From Taxillus chinensis (lineage: Eukaryota; Streptophyta; Magnoliopsida; Santalales; Loranthaceae): DNA of 64,000 nt. Positions 21,494 to 32,956 of the stretch are shown in pieces. A program made the position numbers and the translations under genes. The notes below the pieces were generated by a model. That model saw nothing but the letters and a program-made list of their open reading frames with translations, searched no databases and had not been told where the DNA came from. Location: the NCBI GenBank assembly GCA_023512835.1, contig CM042084.1, forward strand, positions 45,679,609-45,743,608, read 5' to 3'. How positions within the stretch are numbered: the first letter of the stretch is position 1; each line of letters opens with the position of its first letter.

Positions 21494-23288
21494 TGTCACG
21501 CCCCGGTCTTCCAACCCGAGGAGACCGGAACGTGACCCTCCCTTTACCCGGGTTTGGATAAAGGGGTAAAATACAACATACACTTCACATTTTATTTTCA
21601 GAGACCAAAATCACATAATTATTAAATTCAAACCACATGCCTTTATTATGTTTCAAACTTCATTACAAAAATCTCCCTTTGGGGTTACAAGGCCTCAACG
21701 AAATTACATAACACAAATTACATAACATAAAACAAAGCCACAAAACGGAACTCCTCTACCTAGGTGTTCCCACCTAACGCCTGTAGGTTCCTGCAAGAAA
21801 ACACACCACAGTAGGAGGGGTGAGCAACCATAGCTCAGTAGGGATCATGTCTCCCCAACCCATCCCATGCTCCTAGCATCCACATGACATGTGTACGAGT
21901 GCGGTGTCGTGATACATTCCAACATATATAATAACAAACCACCAGCAAAATACAATCATTTCTACATTCACACAGGCTAACACTTTAACCACAAGTGATT
22001 TAACCGCCTCTTCAGGCCAATGATTCAAGTGATTTAACCGCCTCTTCAGGCCAATGATTCAAGTAATTTAACCGCCTCTTCAGGCCAATGATTTAACCGC
22101 CTCTCAGGCAAATAGTTTAACCGCCTCTCAGGCATAGTTTCCATGACCTCACACGCTAACACAAAACAGTCCCGGGCTTCCACAGCCACCGGGTGTACAA
22201 GCAAACACGCAGCACATAAGGCCATACAGGCATAACATCAAACACTTAATATGCTTAGTCACACGGGAATAACGTCGAACACTTAGCATGCATATATTCA
22301 CAAGCTCACAAACCCAGCCACACAGATATTATTTCAAACACATAATATGCATAGCCTCACAGGCATTATTTCAAACATGTTTTGAGCATACACACAGGCA
22401 TATTCACACAGGCATATTCACACAGGCATTTTATCGAACACTTAACATGCACTAACCACCCAACCTCGGAAATCACACCAAAACGCCATCGAAGGCCAAC
22501 ATTCATATAGGAGGTCACACCTATATGAATTTACATATAAATAATATAACAATAACAATAGAAACTCGAGAAACTCTGCACAGGGCCTAACCCCGGAACA
22601 GACCAGGTGAGACAGAACCCCTACCTTGAAAACGTCCTCCAGCTCTTGCTTCCACGCTAGACGTTGTCTTCCCCACGCACGACGCTCCTGGCAAGCAAGC
22701 CCGCCTCTTCTTCCTTCCTTCTCTCTCTCTCTGCGATGGCTGAAAAGAACCCTAACCCTAGAACAAGGAGTCTCCTCATCCTTATATAGACCTCCCATTA
22801 TCAAAACGACGTAGTTTTGATTAAGTAAACCCAGGATCAAAACGACGTAGTTTTGATCACACATGTTAGCACCTTGCCGCACCCATATAGGCCAAAATAC
22901 TCAGAATTTCAGCATGGTCCTTTGGAGAAAGATCATTAGAATGTCAAAACCAAGGGAACCATGCAAAAATATGCCTGCACGCCAATTTGAACGTGAATTC
23001 CCCAATTCACGTGCAACTCCAAATGCACTCCAAATGCGCTCAAACTTCACCCCTAGCCTCCTTGCATCATGTAGAAGACAACCACACTTGCACGTGAAAT
23101 GGAACCATATCACGTGCACCTCACATACACGTCCATTTGGCCTGAAACTTCTGTGGTAGATAGAGGACATCATTCTAAGAATCTTTCCTTTTGCACGTGA
23201 ATTCATTTGAGCCCATTTACTAGGTCAAAATGTAGAAAAACTACTCAGAAGGCAAAACTGTGACTAACTCGAGGTACGGGTCCTTACA
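21494..23288 (-). repeat. 5' LTR of the non-autonomous Tekay element
   Basis: It is 1795 bp and collinear with 15087-16882 over its whole length. I count roughly 30 differences by eye, many of them C/T or G/A. Promoter elements are at 22781-22856. Confidence 0.93.
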
Positions 23289-23498
23289 GGACTCCTCTGA
23301 TGATGAGCCAACACAGAAGCCGAACGTCTACCTCATGGAAAATACTGAGGTGCCTTCTATCTCTGAGCTTATGAGTAAATTAGAATCTCTTACTACTAAA
23401 CATGATCATGAAAAAGAATGAGAGACTAATAATTACTCAAATGTATGGAAAGTCAGACTAAGTGCCTTGAATTTACTGTTACAAGACTTGAAAAGGAC
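23289..23498 (+). pseudogene. Ty1/copia gag, second part
   Basis: This is the continuation of the gag at 13901-15086. Removing the insertion and one GGACT restores an acidic stretch into SSDDEPTQKPNVYLMENTEV, then a coiled region ending at a TGA (KHDHEKE stop). It is cut at 23498 by the LTR X element. Copia protease, integrase and RT are not found anywhere in the window. Confidence 0.85.
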
Positions 23499-25382
23499 TG
23501 TAAGGACCCGTGTTTGGGGTTCTGGGAGAGAGCCATGTGATGGAATACGCATCGAGGGATGTGAATATCAGTACGACGACGTATTCGTCGAATAGAGAGT
23601 TTTAACTGTGAGTGGGACCGATTTGGAGTTGGAGCCCCGAAAAGCTAATTTTGGGATTTTTCTAGTATGGTCAGGTGACTTTGTATTCGAGGGCTTATTT
23701 GGAAAAACAAACCTCAGTATAGTGATGTACTCGTTAAACGGAGCATTTTGACAGTAATTGGGCTCGATTTGGAGTCGGGACCCTGTGAGGGTAATTTTGA
23801 TATTTTAATGAATTAAATGTGGGAAAGTATAAATAGGGCAGTGAAGAACTCAAATCCCTAAGTATCTTACGTGCTTGCCTTTCTAGAGAGAGAAAGAGAA
23901 GAGGAGAGAGAAAGAGAAGAGGGAAAAGAGGAATTGACGATCCGGAGCTGAAATCGGCCAAAGTCGAGGTAGAGATTCATTCTTCTCACTCCTATATCGT
24001 TGATTATACTTGCTAGAGTAGCTAAAACATTTTAATTAACCCCCAATTCGTGGAATTAGAAGTATGAACCCTAGAGTTTGAGAAACTCAATTTTTGTTGT
24101 TTTTGTATGAATTGATGTTGTTTTGGAAGCCTAAGATGGCTAGGATGAGCTAGAAAGCCATTAGTGGGGTAAATTAGTACTTAAAATGGAGATTTAATGG
24201 GTATAATTTTGTTTTGGGCCGAAATCGGGAAGAATGCAGTTGACAGTTCGCGACTGATTAACTGCTCGAGGCTAGCCTCGAGCAGAGCGTCGAGCAGAGT
24301 GTCGAGCAGGAGCGTCGAGCAGTTAGGCAGTGCAGTTCTGGAGTTCAAGTTTCACTGGACTGGACTATTTACATTGTAACCCATACCCATACACATTTAA
24401 GTATACTTAAGTTACATTGTAAATAACGAGATAACCCCCATTTGGATTTAAAGAAAAATACTAGAAAAATTAATTCCCCCTCCTTCGAAATGTGAAAAAT
24501 GGGATTTAGTGTAAAATCCCGGAAATCTTCAAAAGTTCATAGTGGTGACTTTTTGGAAAGTGGGGTTAGACCCCTCAGAAAAATCCCCAAAAATCAGATT
24601 ATCTTAGTTATGCTATGGGGAGCCAATGCCGAGACTTTTTATTTCAAGAAAATAGCTTCTACGAGAATCCTCTCTCTTGGTCAAGACATAAGGATAGAGT
24701 TGTGAACTCAAGTGATCATGTGGGCATGCAAGGCTATCTTGATAAGCCTTGGAGGCTACTGTTGAGGACCTGGGAGGTGAGATTTGTTCAGAGCCTGAGA
24801 GGCTATTGTGCCTGAGAGGTAATATTGTGCCTGAGAGGCAATATTATGCCTGAGAGGCACTGCTGTGCCCGAGGGGCAGTACTGTGTGCCTGAGAGGCAA
24901 TGTTTGGGATTACCTGAGAGGTTTTCTTTCATTTCAATATGTGTACATGATTGAGTTGGTGATATATGTATATGTAGCATTACACGAGCACATGCCTACA
25001 CTAGTTTATGAGTTGGGATGGGTCGGGGAGACATAATCCCTACTGAGTTGTGGTTGCTCACCCCTCCTGTTGTGTTTGTTTTTGTTTGTTTCAGGTGCTT
25101 ACAGGAGCTAGGAGGTTCACCATAGGTGAATACCTCGTGTGTGTTTGTTTATTTTATTGTATTGTAAAAACTATGTGGTAACCCCGTGGGGGAAAGAACA
25201 TGTATGTATGTGTGTTTGTACTATGCTTTGAAATGAGATTTTAGTATATGTGTGATATGGTTTAGGGACGGCACCCGTGCTAAGGTCCCTTTCTCGGTGT
25301 TCTCACCACCCCTTGTCCCTTCGGGTGCGGGCATGGGGATTCACTAACCGGTTTCTGTGGGTCAGAAATCCGGGGCATGACA
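23499..25382 (+). repeat. 5' LTR, family X, copy 2
   Basis: It runs from TGTAAGGACCCGTG to GGGGCATGACA, 1884 bp. R/U5 segments (ATGGGTCGGGGAGACAT..., CTCACCCCTCCTGTTGTG) are shared with the other Tekay LTRs. U3 is unrelated to theirs and lacks the ACGT palindrome. A GTCGAGCAG repeat block lies at 24260-24330. The target flank at the left is AGGAC. Confidence 0.9.
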
Positions 25383-25384
25383 GA

Positions 25385-25400
25385 TGGTATCAGAGCTTGG
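25385..25400 (+). other. primer-binding site, initiator tRNA-Met type
   Basis: TGGTATCAGAGCTTGG starts two bases after the LTR. Confidence 0.9.
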
Positions 25401-25778
25401 TCTAGTTGGCCTAGGGTAGTGGGGTGATTGATTACTCTTGAGTCCTTTTGAGAGGCATAGAGGGACATGCCTGATCAACACGGTCTTATATGAGCCTCTT
25501 AGGTGTACTGAGGGTAATCAGTTATTGTGTAGGTGTGCATGCATGGATAGGCACTAGTTTGCATTGAGAATGTGAAACTGATTTGATGTGCTATATGTGA
25601 TGATATAAATAACTGTGTGACAGTATAGACATGTGTGACTGTGTGACAGCTTATATATGTGCATTGTGTGACTTGTGTGTTTTAGTGTGAGCCATATGGG
25701 ATATGTGCCATATGTGTGATTGACCCATGTGATGGGGATGGACTAGAGATTGAACCTTTGTTTCTTTGTGTAGTGAAA

Positions 25779-27120
25779 ATGCCTCCGAGGAGAGTGCTAC
25801 GTGCGTCGAGGCAGTTGGTGATGAGTCTTCCACTCATGTGGCACCAGATGCGGGGCAGTCCGTTGGGGGAAATGAGTTGTTGGCACAGCTTGTGGCCCAA
25901 GTGGGGGCACTGAGGGAAAGTATGGGGGACGAGGTTCGGGAAGCGGTGCGTCGTGAGTTAGCGGCACAGCAAGTGGTTCCACCACCACCCAGAGAGGAGT
26001 CCCAGCGTGAGGATAGGGTTCCACGCAAGGCAGTGGAGACCCAACATGTTGATGAAGATGTGGTCACGAGGTTCCGAAAGTAACAACCAAGTAAATTCCT
26101 GGGAAGGGGTGATCCAGTGGCTGTAGAGCACTAGCTGAGGCGTATTGAGCACCTATTCTCCTTTCTCATACTGCGGGAGGAGGATAAGGTGAGATTGGCA
26201 GTGAGACAGTTGGAGGGTGAAGCCCTGGAGTGGTGGTTTAGTGTTGCTGGGAGCCGTGATGTGCAGATGATACTGTGCGATGAGTTCTTTCAGTTATTTC
26301 ATGATCAGTTCTTCCCTGAGTCCGTGAGGTGGCAGAAGAGGGAAGAGTTTGCCGGTCTGAGGCAGGGGTCGAGGACAGTGTCAGAGTATGAGCGGGAGTT
26401 CAGGAACCTGAGTAGGTTTGCTCCGAGATCGTGGCCCAGGATGACTTAAAGGCCCATAAGTTTACCTTGGGTTTGAGGCCTGCCCTCAAACAGAGAGTTG
26501 AGGCATTCCGTCTAAGGACATATTCAGAGACAGTGGAGACGGCCCGTATTGTTGAGAGTGGTCTCGATGAGGGGAGACAGGCCCATCAGGGACGACATCT
26601 CCAGAGTGGATTTGATTCCAAGAGGCCCAAGATAGAGTTTGGGAGCAGCTCTAAAGAGAGGGGTCAGGCTCCAGTGGTGCCAGCGAGGTCCCACCTTAGT
26701 GGGAGACAGGGGGGTTCGACGGGTGGTCCACTAGGAGGTTGTTTGTGTTGTGGGGATCCAGGACACTGGAAACGGGAGTGTCCCCGGAGACATTTGACAT
26801 GCCGTACTTGTGGGCGAGAGGGGCACTTAAGCAGAGTGTGCCGTAGCAGAGGTAGTACGAGTGGTGCTGGAGGGGTAGCACAGAGTGTCCGAGGTGACAC
26901 CCAGTTTAGAGCTCCAGGGGAGAGACCAGCCCGTCAGTGGCAGGGTGGTCAGGCAGGTTCTAGTCAGTCTAGACCTCAGGGGAGGCTAGAGAGGCAGCCA
27001 CATGGAGGTGGAGGGGTCCAGAGTGGGATCCATACAGAGGAGAGAGGACAGAGGAGCGAGGCTACTGGTAGTGCAGCTCAGGGCAGAGTGTTTGCCTTGA
27101 CCACGACACCGCAGGAGGAG
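25779..27120 (+). pseudogene. gag of the Tekay-X element
   Basis: ATG at 25779 (MPPRRVLRAS), the same start as the 44871 copy (MPPRRVTRAS). A shift moves it into the 25766-26083 frame with a helical stretch (LLAQLVAQVGALRESMGDEV), then a stop. The capsid follows at 26189-26449 (GEALEWWFSVAGSRDVQ, FFQLFHDQFFPESVR, SEYEREFRNLSRFAP) and at 26431-27297 (DLKAHKFTLGLRPALKQRV). The nucleocapsid has two intact CCHC knuckles: CLCCGDPGHWKREC and CRTCGREGHLSRVC. Two frameshifts and stops near 26083 and 26130 make it non-functional. Confidence 0.92.
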
Positions 27121-27650
27121 GCAGAGGTTCCATCCTCAAATACCGAGGGTGGGGCAGGACCTTCAGTTGTACGAGGTACTATTTTGATTTCTCGCACACT
27201 TGTATCTGTTTTATTTGATACGGGTGCATCGTGTTCCTTTGTTGCTGAGTCTGTAGTGAATAGCCTTGGCTTAGAGAGTGATGCAGTTGAGAGATAATTG
27301 TCTATTGAATCACCAGTGGGTGGTATCTACGAGGTGCGATAGGTGAGTCGCCAGTGTATTCTCACCGTGGGTGATGTAGAGTTGTCATTTGACTTATATG
27401 TCATGCCTTTGAGGGCATTTGATTTGATTTTGGGCATGGATTGGTTGAGAACCTTCCAAGCTACTATTGATTGTTATAGACGGCGGGTATCTTTTGTGTC
27501 ACCGACAGGGCTTCCTTGCACCTTGTTGGGTGAATGGGATCGTGAGGCGAGTCGAGCTGGACCGATGGTGGAGCAGTGGGGCGCCATTACTCATAGATTG
27601 GCAGCACTCACATTTGCCGAGGGGAATGTAGAGAAGAGAGTGTGGCCAGT
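27121..27650 (+). pseudogene. retropepsin of the Tekay-X element
   Basis: DTGAS is at 27217-27231 within VLFDTGASCSFVAESV. A stop ends that frame near 27297. The C-terminal half continues in the 27343 frame ([26 protein letters not shown]). The catalytic motif is intact. Confidence 0.87.
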
Positions 27651-28427
27651 GATCGTGGACCAATTCCAGGATGTGTTTCCAGAGGAGTTGTGGAGTCTAC
27701 CACCTGAGAGGGGTATAGAGTTTTGCATTGAGTTGCTATCGGGGGTAGGGCCTATCTCGCAGGTGGCCTATCGGATGGGGCCTGCAGAGTTAAGAGAGCT
27801 GCAGAAACAACTAGAGGAACTGGAGGGCAAGAAATTTATTCGACTGAGTACTTCGCCTTGGGGTGCTCCAGTACTTTTTGCCAAGAAAGCAAATGGGACA
27901 CTATGGTTGTGCATTGATTTCAGAAAACTAAACCAAGTAACGGTAAAGAATAAATACCCATTACCTCGAATAGATGATTTGTTTGATCAGTTGAGCGAGG
28001 CTCAATGGTTTTCAAAGATAGATTTGAGTTCGGGGTATCATCAGTTGAGAGTCCGGAAGGAGGATATCCCCAAGACCGCTTTTCGGTGTCGATATGGCAT
28101 TATGAGTGGTTGGTGATGTCTTTTGGGCTTACTAATGCACCAGCAGTCTTTATGCAGTTAATGAACCAGGTATTTGCTCCTTACTTGGATTCCTTTGTGG
28201 TGGTATTCATTGATGACATCCTTGTGTACTCCAAGACCAAATTGGAGCATGAGGAACATTTGGCTATAGCTTTGCAAACATTGAGGGAGCATCACTGTAT
28301 GCCAAGTTCAGTAAGTGTGACTTTTGGATGCAGGAAGTGCATTTCCTTGGCCATGTGGTATCAGCTGGAGGAGTCCGAGTGGACCCAGCTAAGATTGAGG
28401 CAGTGTCATCGTGGAGGAGGCCAGTGA
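27600..28427 (+). pseudogene. reverse transcriptase of the Tekay-X element
   Basis: The fingers and palm are in the 27343-28116 frame: [39 protein letters not shown] and the first aspartate in [17 protein letters not shown] frameshift near 28100 moves the active-site box [14 protein letters not shown] (FIDD at about 28205-28216) into the 28005-28427 frame, which then breaks again near 28300. All three catalytic aspartates are present, so loss of function is due to frame breaks only. Confidence 0.92.
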
Positions 28428-29122
28428 ATGTGTTTGAGATTAGGAGCTTTTTGGGCTTGGCAGGGTATTATCGGTGCTTTGTGGAGGGGTTCTCCCGTTT
28501 GTCAGCACCTTTGACAGCATTGACTCGGAAGGGGGTTAAATTTGAATGGACTGACAAGTGCCAGCAGGCTTTTGAGACTTTGAAAGCCCGGTTGACAACC
28601 GCGCCAGTGTTGAGGTTACCACGAGAGGGGGTGCCTTATGAGGTGTATTGTGATGCGTCCAGAGTAGGCCTGGGGTGTGTGCTGATGCAGGAACGCAATG
28701 TGATTGCGTATGGTTCAAGGCAGTTGAAACCTCATGAGTTGAACTACCCCACACATGATTTAGAGTTGGCGGCAGTGATCTTTGCCTTAAAGAGTTGGCA
28801 GCATTATCTTATGGGAGACAAGTTTGTGGTGTATACAGACCATCAGAGTCTTTAGTATATCTTTACCCAAAAGGATTTGAACCTGAGGCAGCGACGGTGG
28901 ATAGAGTATCTACAGACATTTGATTTTACCCTTGCATATACCCCTGGTAAGGGGAATGTTGTGGCAGATGCCTTGAGTAGGAAGGGCAAGGCCGAGGTGG
29001 CTATGAGAGAGTGGAAACTGATGGAGCAGTTGGCTATATTGCAGCTCCAGCCTAGTACCTCTGAGAGAGGAATGGTTTTGAGCCCTATTGTTGTGGTGCC
29101 TGAGTTATATCAGCGAGTTTGA
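28328..29122 (+). pseudogene. RT connection and RNase H of the Tekay-X element
   Basis: The 28328-28855 frame carries [36 protein letters not shown] and RNase H with [34 protein letters not shown] and VVYTDHQSL. It ends at a TAG replacing a codon in the same frame, and reading resumes at 28877 (NLRQRRWIEYLQTFDFTLAY, NVVADALSRK). A TGA near 29120 precedes integrase. RNase H degrades the RNA strand of the hybrid. Confidence 0.9.
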
Positions 29123-29131
29123 GAGGGACAA

Positions 29132-29899
29132 TTGGGGGATAATGAGTGCGAGGCACTCCGTGCACGAATTTTAGCTGGGGAGCTAGCAGGAGATTGGGCC
29201 GAGGGTCCTAAGCATGAGTTGACCTTTCAGGGGCGTCTAATTGTGGCGTCTCCTCTTCGTAGGGATGTGATGAGGGAGTTCCATCAGTCTAGAGTTGCTG
29301 TTCATCCAGGAGGCACCAAGATGTACCATTCTCTTCGGAGACATTTTTGGTGGCCTAGGATGAAGAGGGATGTGGCAGAGTTTGTTTCTGCATGCCTTAC
29401 CTGTCAACAGGTAAAGGCGGAGCACCAGCGTCCAGCGGGTATGTTGCAGCCCTTAGCAGTGGCAGAGTGGAAATGGGATCACATTACGATGGATTTCATG
29501 ATAGGACTTCCACCTACCTCGAGGAGGAAGGACATGATTTGGGTTATTGTGGATCGGCTAACAAAATCAGCCTATTTCCTAGCAATAAGGGAGCGGGATC
29601 CCATTGGGGCTTTGAGCCAGCTGTATATCAGTGAGATCATGAGGTTGCATGGGGTGCCCTCATCTATTGTATTGGATAGGGATGCGAGGTTTACATCCCG
29701 CTTTTGGGCAGGTTTGCAGGAGGCTTTGGGGACAAAGCTGAACTTGAGTACAGCTTTTCATCCTGAGATGGATGGTCAGTCTGAGATGACGATCCAGACC
29801 TTGGAGGATATGCTGCGAGCATGTGTGTTGGATTTTGGGGGTTTGTGGGCCACTCACCAACCATTTGTGGAGTTTGCTTACAATAACAGCTATCAGGTG
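29132..29899 (+). pseudogene. integrase of the Tekay-X element, interrupted by LTR Z
   Basis: An HHCC domain (HPGGTKMYHSLRRHFWWP ... CLTCQQVKAEHQ) is followed by the core with D in HITMDFMIGLP, D in VLDRDARFTSRFW and the catalytic glutamate at FHPEMDGQSEMTIQTLE, where relatives have DGQTERTNQ. The frame runs open to SYQ at 29894 and is then cut by LTR Z. C-terminal integrase and chromodomain are therefore lost, so this was probably a chromovirus before disruption. Confidence 0.92.
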
Positions 29900-31438
29900 T
29901 GTTGGAAATATAGGATTTGATGAAGCTGCCACAAATAGTCTAAGTCCGAAGACTCGAAGAACCGACGGTCGTAGGGTCAGAGAGTCGAAGTTCGTAGAAG
30001 TGAAACTGTCACAGGACATATTGGCAAGAGACTCGTAGAGTCTGGAGACTCAAGGCGAAATAGTGACAGAACAGTGCGCCTCATATATCCAGGGTCGAAG
30101 GTCGTAGAGTCATGATACGGAAAAGAAAGTGTTACTGTAAGCGTCAACGAAGTTCGGAGACTCGTAGAGTCGAAGCAGTGTTAAGAACAGTAACTAACGC
30201 TAAATGACTCGTAGACTCGTAGAGTCCCCACAGACACTTCAACTAACAGATCTTTCAATTGCCACTTAACTCGAAGACTCGTAGAGTCGTAGGGTTGAAA
30301 CCTTCGAACACTGTTAAGAAAACAGGACTCGCAGACTCGTAGATCGGAAGTCATAAAGTCAAAGCCGTTGAACACGGTTAAGAAAATTGGACTCGTAGAC
30401 TCGTAGGTTGAAGGTCGAAAAATCGACGCTGTAAAGACTGGCAAACAAATGAAACTGTAACTCAAGAGTCATAGAGTCGTAGACTCGTAGACTCAAGGGA
30501 CACAGTCACTATAGAGAAATTGCCATACTTCCAGACTCGGAGATCGATGGCGGAGAGTTGGAGCTAAAGGGTCGTAGCTATAAAGGAACTTAGTTTATGA
30601 ACCTCTTTGAAAGACTAAGAAGAAAAGCGAAGTTGAAGACTCGTAGAGTCGAAGCTTTTCAGACCACTTAGTCAAATATAGTAAACTGAGAGACCCGAAG
30701 GTCGTAGACCCGTAGAGCTAGAGTCGTAGACTCGTAGCTCCAATAACAAGTAGATCAGCTGTAATCGAAGAAGTCACTCTAAGTGCTATTCGGAGAGTCG
30801 TAGACTCGTAGAGTCGTAGACACGCAGAGTCGTAGATTTTAGTTAACAGAGTGACACTAAAAGGCTAATCCAACTTAACCTCCAGCCTCGAAAACTCCAG
30901 CCTCGAAGACTCGAAGATGTGAGTCGTAGACTCGCAGAAACACCATAAAGCCTGAAGTAAGACATCGCAACTTTCTACAGGTGCTAGCTGAAATCTTCGA
31001 GTCTCCTAACCTACGAGGCATCCACCTCCGAAGCAAACTTACAACCCTAAACACAGCCACTTAGCGATATTGTCGGCTAGGGTTTGTACAGTAAGCCTGC
31101 GCCGTCCCGAGCAGTTGAGCGCATTTAATGACACATTAATTGTTGCCAACTACCATCCACAGATGAACGGCCAAGATCAACTGCATGCCAAAAATGCAGT
31201 ATGGGCATCTGATCTGTAAATCAGAGCAGATCAACCCATCCCCTGACATTCCGCATTTTCAGTGGCGGGAAGTCAATCTGTCGGGATGGACATTATGGCG
31301 CACGAGCACTTTAATCTTAAAAATATATCTCTCATGCACTTAACGACAAAATTGTGAGTTTAATCTCTCTCTCAAAAGAAGGAAACACACAGTACACAAG
31401 AAAATGGCTCTGACACACTTAATATAAACAATCCTTTA
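29900..31438 (+). repeat. LTR Z fragment with expanded repeat block
   Basis: It starts TGTTGGAAATATAGG, the same start as the minus-strand solo LTR at 10832. It matches that LTR's U3, including ATCTGATCTGTAAATCAG and GCATTTTCAGTGGCGG. It is cut at 31438 by Athila-B, and its remainder is not found after 43540. It covers the same part as about 780 bp of the solo LTR but is 1539 bp long, because of the repeat block. Confidence 0.85.
29940..30850. repeat. dispersed GACTCGTAGAGTC array in LTR Z
   Basis: Dozens of units such as GACTCGTAGAGTC (arms GACTC/GAGTC around GTA), GTCGTAGACTCG and GGTCGTAG occur at irregular spacing. Each full unit can form a small hairpin. The solo LTR has a shorter version at 10370-10790. 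Confidence 0.8.
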
Positions 31439-32935
31439 TGATAACGTGCATTTTATGCCATTATTCTAGTGTTTATTTAGGATGTTTAAGAGCATGATTA
31501 GAGCTTTATTGCTTCATATATTATATATATTTGCTCTAACCCCTAGGAAGATGCTATTTGCAAATACATGCGTTTTTAAGTTGTTTTGGAAGATTTTGGA
31601 GCTCACTTTTGATATAGTAGATGGCCTCAAACAATTGGTGTGCAAGAACAAAAGTTGCTTAGAATGATGTCTTCTACCTACCACAGAAATTTTAGAGCAT
31701 TTGGAGCTGCACGTGAATTCACCCATTTCACGTGCAAGCCTATTTTTGCTTCTCAAGCCTCTACAGGCTGCAAGAAAGCTTGGGGAGAAGTTTGAGCTGA
31801 ATTGGAGTTGCACGTGAATTCACCATATTACGTGCAAATTGACGTGTAGAGATATTTTTGGACCGATCCTATCATTTTTTCATGCTGATCATTTGTTCCT
31901 CAAGGCCCATGTCCAAATTGTGGATAGAAGATAGAGATTTTAAAGTTTGAAGTGTCACTTATCAAAACTACGTCGTTTTGATAGATGGGCTAGGTTACAC
32001 ACCTCAAGGCCCATCCAACCTCTATAAATAGAGGCTCCATGCCCCATGCTATGTATCCTAGACCCCCCTACACGTTTTTAGAGAGAGAGAGAGAGGCTTC
32101 ACGACTTGGAGGTTGCTCCTTGACCTAGGAGAGCAGCCGTCGCAATCACCCGTCGTGGATTTTGGAGCCTGAATTTGAAGCCTTGTTGCGCGCGTGGATT
32201 AGAAGAAGATGTTTAGCTTTACTGCTATGGTTTTGCTTGTAATCATGCGTGAGTAGTTCTTATAATCTAGGGGAGCAATTTAGCCCCCTTGTTGTTTTGC
32301 TGTGTTTATGAATATTGGGTTTGGATGATTGAGTTTTGCATGTTTTATGAATCTGTTTTTAATTTCTATCTTTGGATGTACACCTTGGTATTCTTAGCCC
32401 TAGTCTGGGGCGGATTGAGATTCATAACTTATTTGTAATTGGTGTGATCATTATCCTTTTGCAAGTATGATTTATTGGCTTTGCATGTTTATGTGTTTAG
32501 ATGACCATTCTGGCATACAACTCTTAAAAGGACCTCAATGACCATTTGTTGTCCTTGGCTTATGTTTAGCATGTTTTCAATCAGACAACCCTAATACCAT
32601 GAACCAGTAGAGATAACATAGGGAGGTGAAATTGTGACCCTAGATGCCTTAATCCTTGATTCTAAATCCAACGTTTTTAGTTATTTCAATTGCAATTCTG
32701 TTTTCAGTAAAGTAATTTTAAAATATAATTTTGTTTGCTGAGACATTGTTTTAAGCAAGATTAATTTGGTGATTTGAGTTAAAGCTAGATAATTTGGTAA
32801 TCTCTGTGGGATCGACCCCTTTCTTGTCGCTATTCTATTTAGCATTAGTTAAGGGAATTAATATTTTGAGAAGGGATTTAAACGACAGTAGCTTAACCCT
32901 CACTTTGGTTTCGCTCACGAAATACCCGTTCGTCA
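31439..32935 (+). repeat. 5' LTR of Athila-B
   Basis: It runs from TGATAACGTGCA to CCCGTTCGTCA, 1497 bp. The first 200 bases are nearly identical to 43330-43540. It contains the U3 module shared with Tekay LTRs (31656-31860), a palindrome (31961-31982), a TATA box (32021-32033) and a GA microsatellite at 32081-32093. Confidence 0.92.
31656..32033 (+). promoter_or_regulatory. U3 promoter module of Athila-B: G-boxes, ACGT palindrome, TATA
   Basis: TGCTTAGAATGATGTC at 31656-31671, four CACGTG or ACGTGC elements to 31840, the palindrome ATCAAAACTACGTCGTTTTG-AT at 31961-31982 and TCTATAAATAGAGG at 32021-32034 occur in this order. The same elements in the same order occur in the Tekay LTR at 51711-52110. 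Confidence 0.75.
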
Positions 32936-32938
32936 AAT

Positions 32939-32956
32939 TGGCGCCGTTGCCAGGGA
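32939..32956 (+). other. primer-binding site, tRNA-Asp type (Athila-B)
   Basis: TGGCGCCGTTGCCAGGGA has one mismatch to the complement of plant tRNA-Asp and lies three bases after the LTR. Confidence 0.9.

Larger units (their letters stand above)
15087..23288 (-). mobile_element. complete non-autonomous Tekay-type LTR element (LARD-like)
   Basis: It has two LTRs (15087-16882 and 21494-23288) that are about 98% identical by eye, a tRNA-Met PBS, a polypurine tract and a perfect TSD. The 4.6-kb interior has no RT, protease or integrase. Only a gag remnant near the PBS end and the last about 23 codons of the Tekay chromodomain at the other end are recognisable. It must have been mobilised by enzymes of a relative such as the elements at 44871 or 55750. 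LTR similarity makes it one of the younger insertions in the nest. Confidence 0.93.
23499..29899 (+). mobile_element. Tekay-related Ty3/gypsy element with LTR X, 5' part
   Basis: 5' LTR (23499-25382), tRNA-Met PBS, gag with two CCHC knuckles, DTGAS protease, RT, RNase H and most of integrase occur in gypsy order. It is cut at 29899 by LTR Z inside integrase. It has fewer frame breaks than the 44871 element. The second LTR is not in the window. Confidence 0.92.

Noticed and set aside
24499..24705. 68-codon frame similar to 7634-7840 (plus) and 59824-60030 (minus)
   Set aside because: All three are the same LTR X segment. The similarity reflects shared repeat DNA, and the LTR is not expected to encode protein.
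25385..25400. Possible tRNA-Met gene fragment
   Set aside because: Only the complement of the tRNA 3' end is present, at LTR edges, so these are primer-binding sites.
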